Assembly: GCA_022457065.1 (NCBI GenBank)
Contig: JAJGBQ010000002.1
Coordinates: 4,588,001 to 4,652,000, forward strand
Reading direction: 5' to 3'
DNA: 64,000 nucleotides
From: Curvularia sp. ZM96
Taxonomy: Eukaryota; Ascomycota; Dothideomycetes; Pleosporales; Pleosporaceae
In this document: positions 12,227-23,947 of the stretch, piece by piece
How positions within the stretch are numbered: the stretch's first letter is position 1
Layout: each line of letters begins with the position of its first letter
Notes under the pieces: generated by a model
Told to the model about the DNA's origin: nothing
Seen by the model: only the letters and a program-made list of their open reading frames with translations
Databases searched by the model: none
Position numbers and translations under genes: made by a program

Positions 12227-15200
12227 CTAAGTGGTTATACTTTGCCCCTGCGCGACTTCATCGACAACCGGAGGAACATCCTCAATCGCAGGCTCTCCGT
12301 TCGACAAGACCATACCCTCTTCCTCAGGATGCTCAACAGTGCCTGGTCCATCCTTGACATGCTCGTCTGTGATGCCGCCATTCACAAGACGCTGTCGAAT
12401 GACTGCCTCAGTAACTGGCACAGGCGATACACTACCCCTAGCATTACCATTGTGCGCGCCAGACGCCTCTATCCGACCATTACCAACCGCCTTCTTTCCA
12501 GCCCTTGGTGTCGCTTTCTTCTTGTCCACGTCGATGCCCAGCTCACGCACTGCGCGCTTCATGCTGTCCAGCCTTGCGCGCTCGACAACACACATTTTCC
12601 TTGCTAGTTCCTTGAGCGCCTTTCTTCCTGTCTCGACTCGGTTTTCTTGCCAGCTAGCCAGTTCCTGAGCTACGACTTGCTGTGTGTATCGTAGTTCTCT
12701 GCCGAGATCCTCTAGCTCAATTCTGCTCTTGTCCACCTTGACTTGGGCGTCGCGTTGAACCCTGCTGCGCGCGTCATCCAACAAACCCAAGGGCCAGCGG
12801 TCTGAGCGCCGCACAGAAAGATTGTGTCTGTCAATCGCTTTTTGCGCATTGGACATGGAGGTTATTATAGTTGAGGGGCGAGACAGCGCAGTCAGAATTG
12901 CGGCGATTGTACTGGAGATGGCGTGCATCGAGTAGTAGAAGCCTGCCATCGGACTTGCCTCGCTCTGCCTCAAAGTGCCAGTGTAGCGCTCTAGGGCCTT
13001 GAGATGCGCAGGCGGTAGGAATGTGAGAGAGTGGACGGCTGTGCTGAAGATCTTGGACGCATCACTGAGATCTGATGCTGCTGAGCGAACCTTGTTTGCA
13101 CGGCGGAGAACCGATCGTGAGGCATGATGCAGCGCTCGTATGTTCTCACGCATATGCTGAACAAACAGCTCAACTTCTCGTACGTCCAGTATTGGGGCGT
13201 AATCCTCGCGGAGGCGTTCAACACGCAGTTCGGCCTTGCGCGCAGAGCGTTCAGCGAGCATAGACGAGTCAATGTCTGGAACGAGAAAGAACTCCCACAC
13301 CATCTCGTGTGTTGAGAAAGTAGGGTGTTTCAGTAAGATCTTGAGAAAGGCATCGAGGCGAAGTTGCATGTCGCGAAGTATCGACCTTGATGGTCTTGAT
13401 GGAATAAGATATGGTGACGCTAGGCTGTCTATGACTGGTAGCCATGACGCTGGATGCTCCTGCGCGAGCCACTTTGCAAGGTTCTCAAAGTCATGTGATG
13501 AGCGGCGACATGTCGTAACGGTAATCGACTTGTTGTCATTAAGTACTCCGGACTTTAACACAAGACGTACAGTCCCGTCTTCTACAAAGAATGACCGGAC
13601 GACAGTGGTGGTTCGCCCGTCAGGCCCAGGCTCGTTGGATAGCAATACTAGGTCATCAATGCGATTCCGAACGTCGTCGTCCTTTGCAAGCTCTACAGCC
13701 GTAAGGCCACGTGCATCTCTGTACGACAAGTCCACCCGTGGGTCTTGAAAGAGAACTCGCACCATGTCTGTTCTGCCGTATTTGCTAGCCACCATCAGCG
13801 GTGTGAACTGTCTGTCGTTCGTTGCATTCGCATCTGAGTCACACCGGTATAGTAACTTGGCTGCTAGCTGAGGGTCGGTGATGATGTGCAGGAGGCTGTT
13901 TCCCTTGTTATCGACATGCTCGTCGAGATGCAACGGCTCCCCATCGCCTTGATCGTGCGTCGCGGCTAGGATGGCCTTGTCTACCATATCGTGGTATTCC
14001 TCGTGGTCGTACGACCTGCACAGAGCAAACACAGGAGTTTGTCCGTTCTTATCTTTCAGCTGCCAAGGAAGAAGATGTCCAATACGATCGATCAGCCGCG
14101 GCTGATTGAAGAGGTAATGCGCTACGCATCTGCCTTTTACGTCAGGCTTCGCTAGGTAATCTCGTAATGCTTTAGGACTTGGACTGTTTTCCAAAATGTA
14201 GTTGAGAATCGTGTCGGTTGTCTTCGCATGTCCTAGCTGAATTGCCGCACTGAGCAAGTTGGTACCCTCGTTGTTGTAGTCTTCAAAAACGTAGGAAGGT
14301 GTGTAGTACTCTGTCAGACTAAGGAGGTATTGCAGTGCTCGATCCTGCTTGCCCTCAATGGCCATCATCAGGACGGACTCGCCATCAGGGCCTTGTGTCA
14401 TCGTCAGCTTCTCTATCGAGACGTCACCCTCAATGGCGCTGACGCGAGAATCAAGCGTGGTACGAGAGTGATATGACCGTGCTGAGCTGCTCGACATACT
14501 CCTTGTGTCCATTGACACCTTCTTCTTCATCTTTTGTCTGCCAGGCAGGGGTGGTGTTTGAGCACGCTGGAAGGGGAAAATGTGTGCTAGTGGACCATCT
14601 TCATAAGCGCTCTTGTCGCGAGTTGGACTTTGGTGTCTTATCCGTGGCTCATCATCGCCATTCATTGTAGTTCCTCCCAGGGACTGAAGATCTGAGAGGC
14701 TTGCTGCAAATCTAACTGGACGATGTCTTTGTGGAGACTCGCTCTGATCCGAGAAGCTGTCTGATTCTGCGTGAAAAGACTTATCCGGCTCCAAGATACT
14801 TTGCATAGTTTCTAGATCACCAGACTTGGTTGCCTGCCACAGCGCTCGATTCCGCCTACTTGCTCTCCGCAAGCCTCCGGCATCTGTCGTTAGATAGGAT
14901 AGTACAGCTTCGAAAGTGCTCAGGGCGTAGCCCATCTCGCCGCTTTCAACATCATCAATAAAGATAAAGTGTCGCATGTAGGAGAGTCGTGCCTGCAGAT
15001 GCCGCACTGGCGCCCGAATCACAACAACGAGTAACAAAGAGACCAAGGTGTCTGCGTTGATGGTGAGCAGATGCTCCTGTTTCTCGGACGGAGGTGCTCC
15101 ATTCGTCATGGTTTGCTCTTGCGATTCATCTGGCATAGTGATATGCTTTTGCACTGCGAGCAGTATTTCCAGCATTTCTTGAGGGCTGCCGGCGACTCCC

Positions 15201-16503
15201 ATTTTCTTGAACATGTCCACAACCTTTGAGATGCGTATGGCTAGCTCCCGCTTTCCTTTGCGACCGTGCCCGATGTCGATTCCAACTTGTGATATGTCGA
15301 TATCCATCATCTGCCGTGTTCGCCTCTCGAGATCAGCATCCTCTAACTGCCGTATGCTTTGTATGCGTGGGAACAGAATTGTATGGTGTACTTGTTCGGC
15401 AATGTAGCGCTCAATCATACGCTCGACAATTGGCCCGGTCAAATCCGTTGTAGCCCCCAACAGCGACAGTTGCTGTTTATCTACCATCTGAAAGAGGTCG
15501 ATGGCCGCTGTTACAGCGGTCTCTAGCGACGTTCGCATCTGATCCTCTTCGTCGCTGATTTCAAGATTTGAGACGAAGCCATTCGGGACATACGACATGT
15601 TGCTATGTAGAGATGGTGGCGCCGTATCTGCCGAGGATACTGATCCACGTCTCCGTGAGCTTTTCGAGCTCATTGACGACCGCCGCGATCTTTGTGTAGG
15701 TATTGCCGGTAAGGGTTTCTGCAATTCGATGCTGAACTCTTTGAATATTTTCTCCAACCCCGGCTGCATCTGGCGTGCAATCATAGGAAAGTGGTTTAGG
15801 AGATCGCCAAACGATCTGACCTCTTTCTTCCGTGGCATAGACGAGCTGGCGCTTGCAGAAGAGCTCGCCACATCCGACACCTCCGTTCTTGCATCTTGCC
15901 TAGGCACCAGGGTAGCCGGTATAATGGGGTTCGGGTCGTATGTGCCTATGAGCGGTCGCGATATGAAGTACACCAACCAGGGCTGCGCATCGAAGGAATC
16001 AGGGTAGAAGATGGTGTCGTTGAGGAGCTGGGCTTGGTTGAGGGTCTTGAAGCCTGCGTTGTTGTCAGCGCCCATAGATCTACCACCCGCGGTACATATG
16101 CTCACGAACCCTTATTGCTGTAGATGAAGGCATCCTTGACAATCACCGTCCGACCATTTGCAGTAGTAAACTGCTTTGCTTTGCCCCGCGATTCCCTGAA
16201 GCTGCCAGTATCCCTCAGATGACCGTTTGGTCCCGCGCCGCCTGGTATGCGCAGGACATGGCTTGCGAGGAAGTCTTCGGAACCGCTGAGATCGACATAC
16301 GAGGTGTTCGATTCTTTGTCGCGCGAGGTTAGGAGGACCTCTGTCGTCGGGACCAGAAGGACCTGAGTTATACCGCGTTAGCGACTGTAATCATTCCTTC
16401 TCTGCTATACCAAGAAGCGTACGTGGTGCTGCGCTGGCTGGCACTGGCTGGGTAGTGCGCTACGGAAGAAGGCCCGTAGGAAGGGGTTCAGCACGGGAGG
16501 CAT
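12227..16503 (-). CDS. vrl1: Vrl1-like VPS9-ankyrin-PX-BAR endosomal GEF
   Basis: Three exons, 5' to 3': 16503-16423, 16362-16110 and 16053-12227; 4161 nt, 1386 aa. The short first exon gives MPPVLNPFLRAFFRSALPSQ and the second starts VLLVPTTEVLLTSRD. A VPS9 domain lies at about 285-515, with a conserved core around RAPVRHLQARLSYMRHF; these domains exchange nucleotide on Rab5-type GTPases. Ankyrin repeats follow at ~665-955, then a PX-like domain (~965-1100, RRSSHDFENLAKWL) and a helical BAR-like tail (~1100-1280). This order matches yeast Vrl1, which with Vin1 forms the VINE endosomal coat complex. Ser-rich low-complexity stretches separate the domains. Exon 2 must end with an unusual GTTCGT donor (16109-16108): the nearby GTGAGC would be out of phase. 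An open frame alone would start falsely inside intron 2. Confidence 0.85.
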
Positions 16504-17121
16504 TCAATCGACATTAACGAGGCTCTTTGGGAGATTCGGCGTGCGCGTAGCATGTGTTCGGGGGGATTGCCTCTGGCGCAAGGTTGTCTAGTCTGTGGCC
16601 TGGTCTGCTTTATCGAGCCGGGGGTCTTGGATAGGAGCCTGATGCGACGGTGCGCGGTGCAATGACGGCGAGCGGTTGTGCCGGTAATGGACCTGATGGC
16701 GATGGTGGCTGTGCGCTGGGAGCGAACGAGAAGCGGGATCCGGAGGCAGCGAAGAGGCGAGCGGAGGGTATGGGGCAAGGGGGTCGCAAACAATTGAGAT
16801 GATGGCTGGCACCACCAGAATCACTGGCTTGTGAAGGTGAACGTGCTGCTAGCCCATTATCGATTAGCGAGGAACACGACTCTTTCGTCATCGTTTCCGC
16901 TCTTCCCCAGCTTCGTCTCACCATGCCGCAGCAACGGGAACCGCTTTTCTGCCACCAATGAACTAACTTGCTCGTCGCAAACGCATGTCATTAAATTACA
17001 TCAACATGCGCCGTTGGTCGCATTATGAGAACGTTATTCATTGTGTATCACTGTAACGAACGAACAAGTTTGTTCGCAAGACGCTATGTGAAACAAAAAA
17101 AAGAAACTACAAGTCCGCGGA
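16504..17121. other. Vrl1 promoter and oxidase 3' flank
   Basis: The left part should hold the Vrl1 promoter and 5' leader; the right part is the 3' flank of the minus-strand oxidase. No further gene seen. Confidence 0.45.
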
Positions 17122-19162
17122 TTACTTGGTGGCCTTCTTACAAAGTTTCGTCCCATAATCCAAGACACTCCAATTCTCCGTACCAGGCGTAGTCTCAGCA
17201 AAGAACACACCTTCGGGATCCCATTTCCGTCGGATACTCAGCAGCCTGGGATAGTTTGCGCCCCAGTACGACTCTTGCCAATTCGGTTCGTTGAGGTCGC
17301 CTTCATTGACATAACTGGCCCCAGTTGGAGAAACATCTCTCAGTTTCTGACCCAGAACATGGGTGTTGAAGTTCTCGCGCTCCTTCTTGGTTTCCCAGGA
17401 CTCGTTGCCCTGTACGAGCACGTTGGTGATGACGAAGCTGCTGGCGTTGCGCCACGCTGGATGGATTGCATTGTCTACTTTTGGGTAGGCTCGACCAGGG
17501 TTCATAATGTGGCCAATGATGACGCCGAGCTGGCTAGGCTCGGGCATCGCGGAGTAGATGAGGGCGTCCGCAATTTCGTCGCCATGATTGTTTATGTCGG
17601 TTTGCGTGAAGAGACGACCTCCCACAATCGACTGTTGATTCGGCGGCTCATCCTCGAACATGTCTACGTAGAACTCGAAGAAAGTCGGAAAAGCCTTGGT
17701 ATGGGTATCGTAGGGCACCTTGGCCGCATCCAGCTGCTCGTACAGCGGTGACATGACCTTTGCTAGTTGAGTCTCTGTCATGTTTGGGCCGACAAATGGG
17801 GCGATGTGGAGACGTCCAGGACCAGCTATGCGATGAATCGTTAGTGCATAAGGTTGATATCTTGTGGCAGTGTAGACTTACGCCCAACCTCAAAGTATAC
17901 AAACATATGGTTATCGCTATAGTGGTTCGCCAGGTTATGGAAAATGCGAAGACCCTTGTTAAAAAGCTCCGTGTCGTTGGTGTGAGTAGAGTTGATATTC
18001 AGAATAGTACCAGCAGTCGGTACCTCCGGGAAAGTCTTCACCGTGATGCTGACAACAACAGCAAAAGAGCTGGGACCACCACCTTTGAGGGCCCAGAAGA
18101 GGTCGGGATTTTCTTTGGCATTGGCGGTAACGTACTTGCCCTCAGCCGTGATGGCTTCGAACGCAAGCACGTTGTCGGCACCCATGCCGTAGAGTCCCGT
18201 AAGCGGACCATGTCCACCGCCTTGGATGTAACCACCAGCCCACCCAACAGTCTACGAACTATTAGTGAAGATCAGGAGGAGTTCATCGAAAACATACTGG
18301 ACATTCTCCACCGACAATGACCACCTTGGGGCTCTGGTTGAAGCACTGACGATACAGTTCACGACCTTGAACACCAGCACCAACAATAGCTGCACTGCCC
18401 TTCCAATCCCCGGGCCCGATGTATTTCTTCAGAAACTTGACTTCTTTGAAGCTGTGTGTATTGATAATGAGTGAGCCGTAACCAGTAGATCGTCCCCTAT
18501 TATTAAGCTCAGTATCAAACCCTCAATTAAGGCACTGTAATCTCTTACATGAAATCATGACCAGTGTTGCGAATAATGAGACGAAGGTTGCGCTTTCGTG
18601 CAAAGTCGACTCCTGCTTTGATATGTTCCTTTGTCGTTGCCATGATAACATACCGTCCGTAGAATCCTCGAGTACAGGTTCCGGATGGATCGTCAGTAGG
18701 CAAGCATGTATTGTTCGTCTTTAGTGGCCACAGCTCAGCAATTGGGTGATCGGTCCTATTGCAACATTAATACAAATATCAGATTGAAATCCGTTGATCA
18801 TACTTACAACCACTGCTCGTTGCCCCAATTGGCTTGTGTGTCTGCACATTTTTTCGCATCGTAAACACCGGTCTCGTTGCCTAGACTTTTGTAGCAAACA
18901 GCACCAGGTGGTATGGCAGCCCGCAAAGCACCGGATACAGTCTGGTTCAGCTTGTCCCAGTCCTTGTTGGTAGGCCAGCACGCGTTGTCGGAGTAGCATT
19001 TGCCTAGAGTGCAAGTCAGATGTGTCGTTCTTTGCACGGAGCTGCGGTTTGCTTACACTGGTAGTCAATGCCCTCTACTGTTTTGACTTCCCCAATCCAT
19101 TTAGCACCCAAGACATCGTTGGCCACCAACAGAAAGGAAGCGAGGAGTGTGAGACGACCCAT
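17122..19162 (-). CDS. Secreted berberine-bridge-type FAD oxidase
   Basis: Six exons, 5' to 3': 19162-19057, 19003-18808, 18755-18549, 18496-18298, 18251-17882, 17825-17122; 1782 nt, 593 aa. The first 19-20 residues (MGRLTLLASFLLVANDVLGA) are a clear signal peptide. The PCMH-type FAD-binding domain holds RNTGHDFMGRSTG, whose His is the usual 8-alpha attachment point, and GGECPTVGWAGG, whose Cys matches the second covalent flavin link of bicovalent enzymes. GGGHGPLTGLYGMGAD and DLFWALKGGGPSSFA follow. The C-terminal BBE segment (NEPNWQESYWGANYPRLLSIRRKWDPEG) is complete. Closest annotated relatives I recall are MreA-like isoamyl alcohol oxidases; the substrate cannot be read from sequence. Several N-x-S/T sites fit secretion. 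The neighbours do not suggest a pathway. Confidence 0.88.
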
Positions 19163-20105
19163 TTTGACCGTGCTGAGCCACCGGGTCTCGAGCGATTCTG
19201 GACGTCGTGCTATTTATCCCTCATTCTCCTCGGAGCCTACAACATTTTAAAGACATAGTCTCGTGCGTTCTGCTGGTATGATATTTAGTGCTGGTTAAAG
19301 CGCCTGCATAAAAACTGGACGCCTTAACGCATGCTCTCGTAGTTTGAGGTCAAACCAATACCTGCAGAATTGCCGGACCGGGTCTTCACCGCCGCTTTGT
19401 AGTGCAAGCGAGGGTGCCTAAGCCGGTGCATCAAATCAGGTCTGCATCTAGCAATTCGCTAGCTGAGCCACTGGGATATGTAAGATGGCGAGATTCCTTG
19501 GCAGACCCCTATTCGCCCGGTTAGTAATGTCAACGACCAGTTAATCTATAAGCAAGCGGTTTTCATTGGCCTCGATTTCCGCCACCACCAGGATAGACCG
19601 GCAGCCAGTGAATGTCATTTTAATGACTATACTAGCAGTCGATAATATGCATAGCGAGGCTGTGTAGGCGGCTACTATCCTAGTGCGTGTCTGCGAGTGC
19701 ATTCACGGAACGGCAGCCTGCCTGAGCTTAATGATTACTGGAAATAATTAGTCGACTGCTGAGTTAACTTGGCGCAGTTAGAGCGAGCAATGCAATGCGT
19801 CTTCACATTCCATGATTGAGAATGTTAGTGCAGGGTCTCGGAGGAATACTTCCGAAGAACCGCTTGGCTAGCTCTGAAGAGTCGGAGTTGCAAATTGTTG
19901 TGAGTGGCCACGTCGTATCTGAAATTCAATAGTAGCTGCTGTTGGTCTTAACGTAGAGGGAGCACAGAGGAGCTGAGACCGAGTGAAGGACCGAGTGAAG
20001 GGCCGAGTGAAGGACCGAGTCCAAGCTCAGCTTCATGCGGCACGCAATTTTTGTTTTCAAAGCTGTACTGTTCGCATTGTTGTGAGATATCTGAGCATAC
20101 TCCAT
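19163..20105. other. Intergenic interval
   Basis: Promoter side of the oxidase and 3' flank of Tsc10. No gene supported. It contains the 12-bp tandem repeat listed separately. Confidence 0.45.
19977..20020. repeat. 12-bp tandem repeat, ~3.7 copies
   Basis: GACCGAGTGAAG units repeat head to tail, one copy with an A-to-G change (GGCCGAGTGAAG) and the last copy incomplete. The array is intergenic, about 90 bp beyond the Tsc10 stop codon. Confidence 0.85.
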
Positions 20106-21294
20106 CTACTGAGCATTTGGTCTAAATGCTGGCATACCGTTCTTCTTTCCCCAACCCAAGACTGTTCTGTTCATGTCTGGCGCTATGAATAACCAGGCAA
20201 TTGCCACAATAAATGCCCCTATCGTATCGACCAACCAATTGTTCCTCTGACTGCCAGACAAGCTACCCCAGCGTATCAGGTGTACCAGGTAATTCGTAGG
20301 TGTCATGAAATGTCCGCTTTCTAGACCTTTGACGCAACTAGTCGCTGCCTGGAGCTCTGTCTGCTTGGGATCGGCAGCCTCTAACTCAAAGCTAACGGGG
20401 TGTTTTGTCTTATTCTCGTTTTCAAACCCTGGAGATAAGATGCTACCTGGAAACACAATATGGATATTGACGTCGAAAGGTGCGGGCGTGACACCAGTGT
20501 CGACATTGGAGTGCCGTGCTGCATTGTAGATTTGAACTTCCGAGCGTAGTCCATCTGCAAGGTTACGGAGGGCCGCCTTTGCTGGGGAGTAGGGTGAGTA
20601 GCCTGCGATGTTTACGAAAGCAAGCGCAGACGACGTCATGATGAACTTGCGGGGTGCTTCTGGAGAGGCGCCTTTTTCCTGTGGAGTATACGGCACTTCG
20701 GGGTATAACCAGGCCTGTAGTGCCTTTTGCGCCATGTATGCTGTTGCGAAGTAGTTTAGTTCCATCTGCTTCCTCAATGTTTCGGTGCTTGTCTCGATGA
20801 AAAGGCCGGGTACTGAGGATCCGGCAATGCACCATACGACCTCAGGCATGCGACCGTTGTTCCAGGCCGTTGCTTCTTTGAGAATTCGTGCATTCTCAGA
20901 CTCGGAAGTTACGTCCGCCGCGATGTACGTGAAGCGCTGCGTGGAAGGGCTCTTCGCACAGGACTTGGCGCGTTCCACAGCAGTTTCGAGGTTCTTTGCT
21001 GTTCGTGCAACCAGTATGAGGTTTGCCCCGCGAGCAGAGAGAAGGCAGGCCACCTCGCTGCCCATGCCCTGTGAGGAGCCGGTAAGGAGGACGGTCTATG
21101 GAATGTAAGTGCCATACGTAGCAATCAAGTGCAAACAGACTTACCTTGCCGTCGACCGGAAACTTGTTGCTCATAGAGAAGGAAGACCCCATCATGCCAA
21201 AGCTCACGAGTCCTATTACTAGTACTAGGGCAGCTCCAAGAAGGAATTGGAACATTGGGGAGAAGGCGAGATGTAATTCGCTTGGGAAATCCAA
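20106..21294 (-). CDS. tsc10: Tsc10, 3-ketodihydrosphingosine reductase
   Basis: Two exons, 21294-21145 and 21095-20106; 1140 nt, 379 aa. The N-terminus has a hydrophobic anchor (FLLGAALVLVIGLVSFGMM) after MDFPSELHLAF. A short-chain dehydrogenase fold starts after the intron: TGSSQGMG cofactor loop near 55-62 and the catalytic Ser/Tyr-x-x-x-Lys set in MTSSALAF and SPYSPAKAAL. A second hydrophobic segment near the C-terminus (DTIGAFIVAIAWLFIA) fits the ER-membrane reductase. The family uses NADPH to reduce 3-ketodihydrosphingosine to dihydrosphingosine, the second step of sphingolipid synthesis. The gene is divergent from Utp3. A downstream Met (21255) is possible, but the longer start keeps the conserved leader. 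KDSR/Tsc10 is favoured over generic SDRs because of the flanking membrane segments. Confidence 0.87.
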
Positions 21295-21621
21295 GCAGCA
21301 GGAACACGTGGCGTCTGACTGTGATTACTCTACCGTTCAGTAAACATTCCCTCCGGCACACTCCCGTGTGGTGTATGTAATTGTCGAAGCATTCCCCTCA
21401 ATGGCGAGAAGAAGTCCGGAGCGAGACGTGGGCCCTTGCAGGTACGCTTGTCCTCAGTGGGCCGGTTGTTAACGGCAGGGATCCCTCGTCGCGTAGTAAG
21501 GAAGTGGGGCGTGCCCGCGGCGAAGCCAAGAGTTTGATCGGAAAAAAAGTTGGGCGCGCGACAGAGAACGGCGACGACGGCGACTAGAGATTCCACCACG
21601 ACACAGCAAAACAGTGCAATC
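21295..21621. promoter_or_regulatory. Divergent promoter tsc10 / utp3
   Basis: A 327-bp interval separates the two start codons, so it must hold both promoters. I see no clear TATA box for either gene. Confidence 0.6.
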
Positions 21622-23702
21622 ATGGCCAAGAAGAGAAAGGCCGGTGGCGGCGCATCTGGCGCGTCCAAGGCGCCGAAAGAAGAGGACTCGCGGATGAGGA
21701 TTAATACCTTTGAAGATGTAGCCGATTCCGAGGACGAGTTCCACATGAACCGCGACAAGGTGCTGCTGGATGAAGGGCCTGCTGCAAAGAAGCTGCGCAG
21801 ATACCAGGAAGAAGGTTAGTTGGGAAGCCAGGGCATCGCCTGTGGGTAATTGCTGACTTCGTATTCAGATAAGTTTTTGCAGCCTTCAGACGAAGAAATC
21901 CTCGATGCCGGTAGCGACGAGGATGACGAAGACGAAGACGACTATGACGAGGATGCAAGCGATGGCGAAGAAGACGAAATTTCCGGACAGCGCAAGCCAG
22001 CCGACGAGGAAGAGGAGGAGCTCGGAGGATGGGGCGCCTCGAAGAAAGACTACTACGATGCCGATGCTATCGAGACCGAGCAGGATGCTTTGGACGAAGA
22101 AGCAGAGGCACGGCGCATACAGAAGAAGCAGCTACAAAGTATGACTGAAGCTGACTTCGGTTTTGATGAAGACGAGTGGCTTAGAGAGGATGGCGCAAAG
22201 GACACTGAAGGCGGCGCTGTGGTTACTGAAGTTTTGCCCCAACTTCAAATCACAGACACCATGTCTGAAGAGGACAAGATGAAGATTATGCGGACACGAT
22301 ACCCCGAGTTTGAGCACATTTCCAAGGAATACTTGCGACTACAGCCCTTACACGAGGAATTGGCCGCTGCTGCCAACGCCGCCGAGAGAGTACTGAAGGC
22401 GCAGATGGCAAAAAAGAACAGGCCAGTTCCTACAACCATGGTCATCACAAAGTATCGAGCATGTGCGGCATATCTTGCTGCCATGGCCATGTACTTTGCT
22501 GTTCTTGGTTCTACCGCCACAGACGATGCATCGCCAGCCATTGCATTGGATCCTGTTGAGCTACATGAGCACCCCGTCATGGAAAGCTTGCTCAAGTGCC
22601 AGAAGATGTGGACACGGATAGAGAGCCTGCCGATCGCTGACCCTATGGTCGAAACAGAAGACGGTGACGACGTTTCGGAGGATGAGCCAAGCGCTGCAGA
22701 GATTGAAGATGCGGATCTGGCTGTCAAGAAACCCACAAAGCAAAGGAAGACCAAAACGCAAAGAGCAGCTGAGATGGCACAGGCTGAGGCAGCGGCAAGA
22801 CGTGCTGCAAAACTGGCCAAGGCTGAGCAGGATCTTGCGTCGCTGGATACGCTCACAGACAAGGCCGCGCTCAAAAAGGCAGCGCGCAAGAAGAAGGTCG
22901 CACAGCCCAAACTCAACCTGCTCAACGCAGACGATTCAGACTTTGGCGAGGAGACGGCTCTCACTGCCCACGAAGCCGCTGAGAAGGCTAAGAAGAAACG
23001 GTCGCTCCGCTTCTACACCTCGCAGATCGCCCAAAAGGCTAACAAGCGCGATGCCGCTGGCAAGGACTATGGTGGTGATGCGGATATACCTCACCGCGAA
23101 CGCCTCAAGGATCGACAAGCGCGTCTTCAGGCTGAAGCCGAGAAGCGTGGTCAGCAGAAGGATGCTGGCCCAGGAGTCGCACTAGGCGACGATGACGGTG
23201 CTTCATCCGCAGACGAGGCTCCAAATAACAAACGCGACGATTTCGAAGACGAGGACGGTTACTACGACATGGTTGCCGCTCGCTCAAACGACAAAAAGCA
23301 ATCGAAACTCGAGCGCGCAGAGGCCTACGCTCTCGCCAAACAGCAAGGTGCCCAGGTCATTGAGGAAGAAATCATCGGTGAAGACGGCCGCCGTCAAATC
23401 TCCTACCAGATTCAAAAGAACAAGGTACGTTTTTTTTCTCAAAACTCTCTTTATGGACCATGTCCATACACGCACTTGTAGAATGCAGATACTAACAATA
23501 TACACAGGGATTGACACCTCACCGCAAGAAGAGTGTAAGGAATCCTAGGGTGAAGAAGAAGGAAAAGTACAAGGAGAAGCAGAAGAAGCTCAAGAGCATG
23601 AAGCAAGTGTTCGATAAGAGTGCTGCGGCCAAGGGAAGCGCAAGTTATGGCGGTGAACTTACAGGTATCAAGACCGGCTTGGTCAGGAGTAGAAAGTTGT
23701 AA
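21622..23702 (+). CDS. utp3: Utp3/Sas10, U3 processome subunit
   Basis: Three exons, 21622-21814, 21869-23424 and 23508-23702; 1944 nt, 647 aa. A basic Lys/Gly-rich start is followed by a long Asp/Glu run (residues ~75-130), the Sas10/Utp3 domain in the middle (~180-270, RYPEFEHISKEYLRLQPLHEELAA), then Lys/Ala-rich helical and acidic stretches. The highly conserved C-terminal Sas10 motif is complete in exon 3: GLTPHRKKSVRNPRVKKKEK, then SYGGELTGIKTGLVRSRKL. Intron 2 has an ATACTAAC branch site and a CACAG acceptor. As a family it acts in the nucleolar small-subunit processome for 18S rRNA maturation. It converges with Erb1, another ribosome assembly factor, 245 bp apart. Confidence 0.92.
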
Positions 23703-23947
23703 AAGGGATTGGAATAAGGGCACAGAGGGCGATCTCGAAAAGCTAGGACCTAATGCTATACAAGCAAAAGAACCGTTATTCATTTATTGCAAGACAGGGG
23801 AAAGTGACTAGTTCGAAGTCATGTTTGCGCTCCATTTTTGTTTATCTCTTTCAACTCAGAAGAAGAAAAAAGAACGCCTTGCATAATGCTAGATACATCA
23901 ACATTTCGCCAGAGATAGACGGACATAAATCTAGACAAAGACCATCT

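Noticed and set aside
16106..16110. Vrl1 translation starting at the Met inside intron 2
   Set aside because: Upstream exons give conserved protein in phase, so the open-frame start is an artefact.
22245..22964. 239-codon antisense frame in Utp3
   Set aside because: Ser/Ala-rich mirror of the Lys/Glu/Ala-rich coding strand of a clearly conserved gene; a shadow frame.
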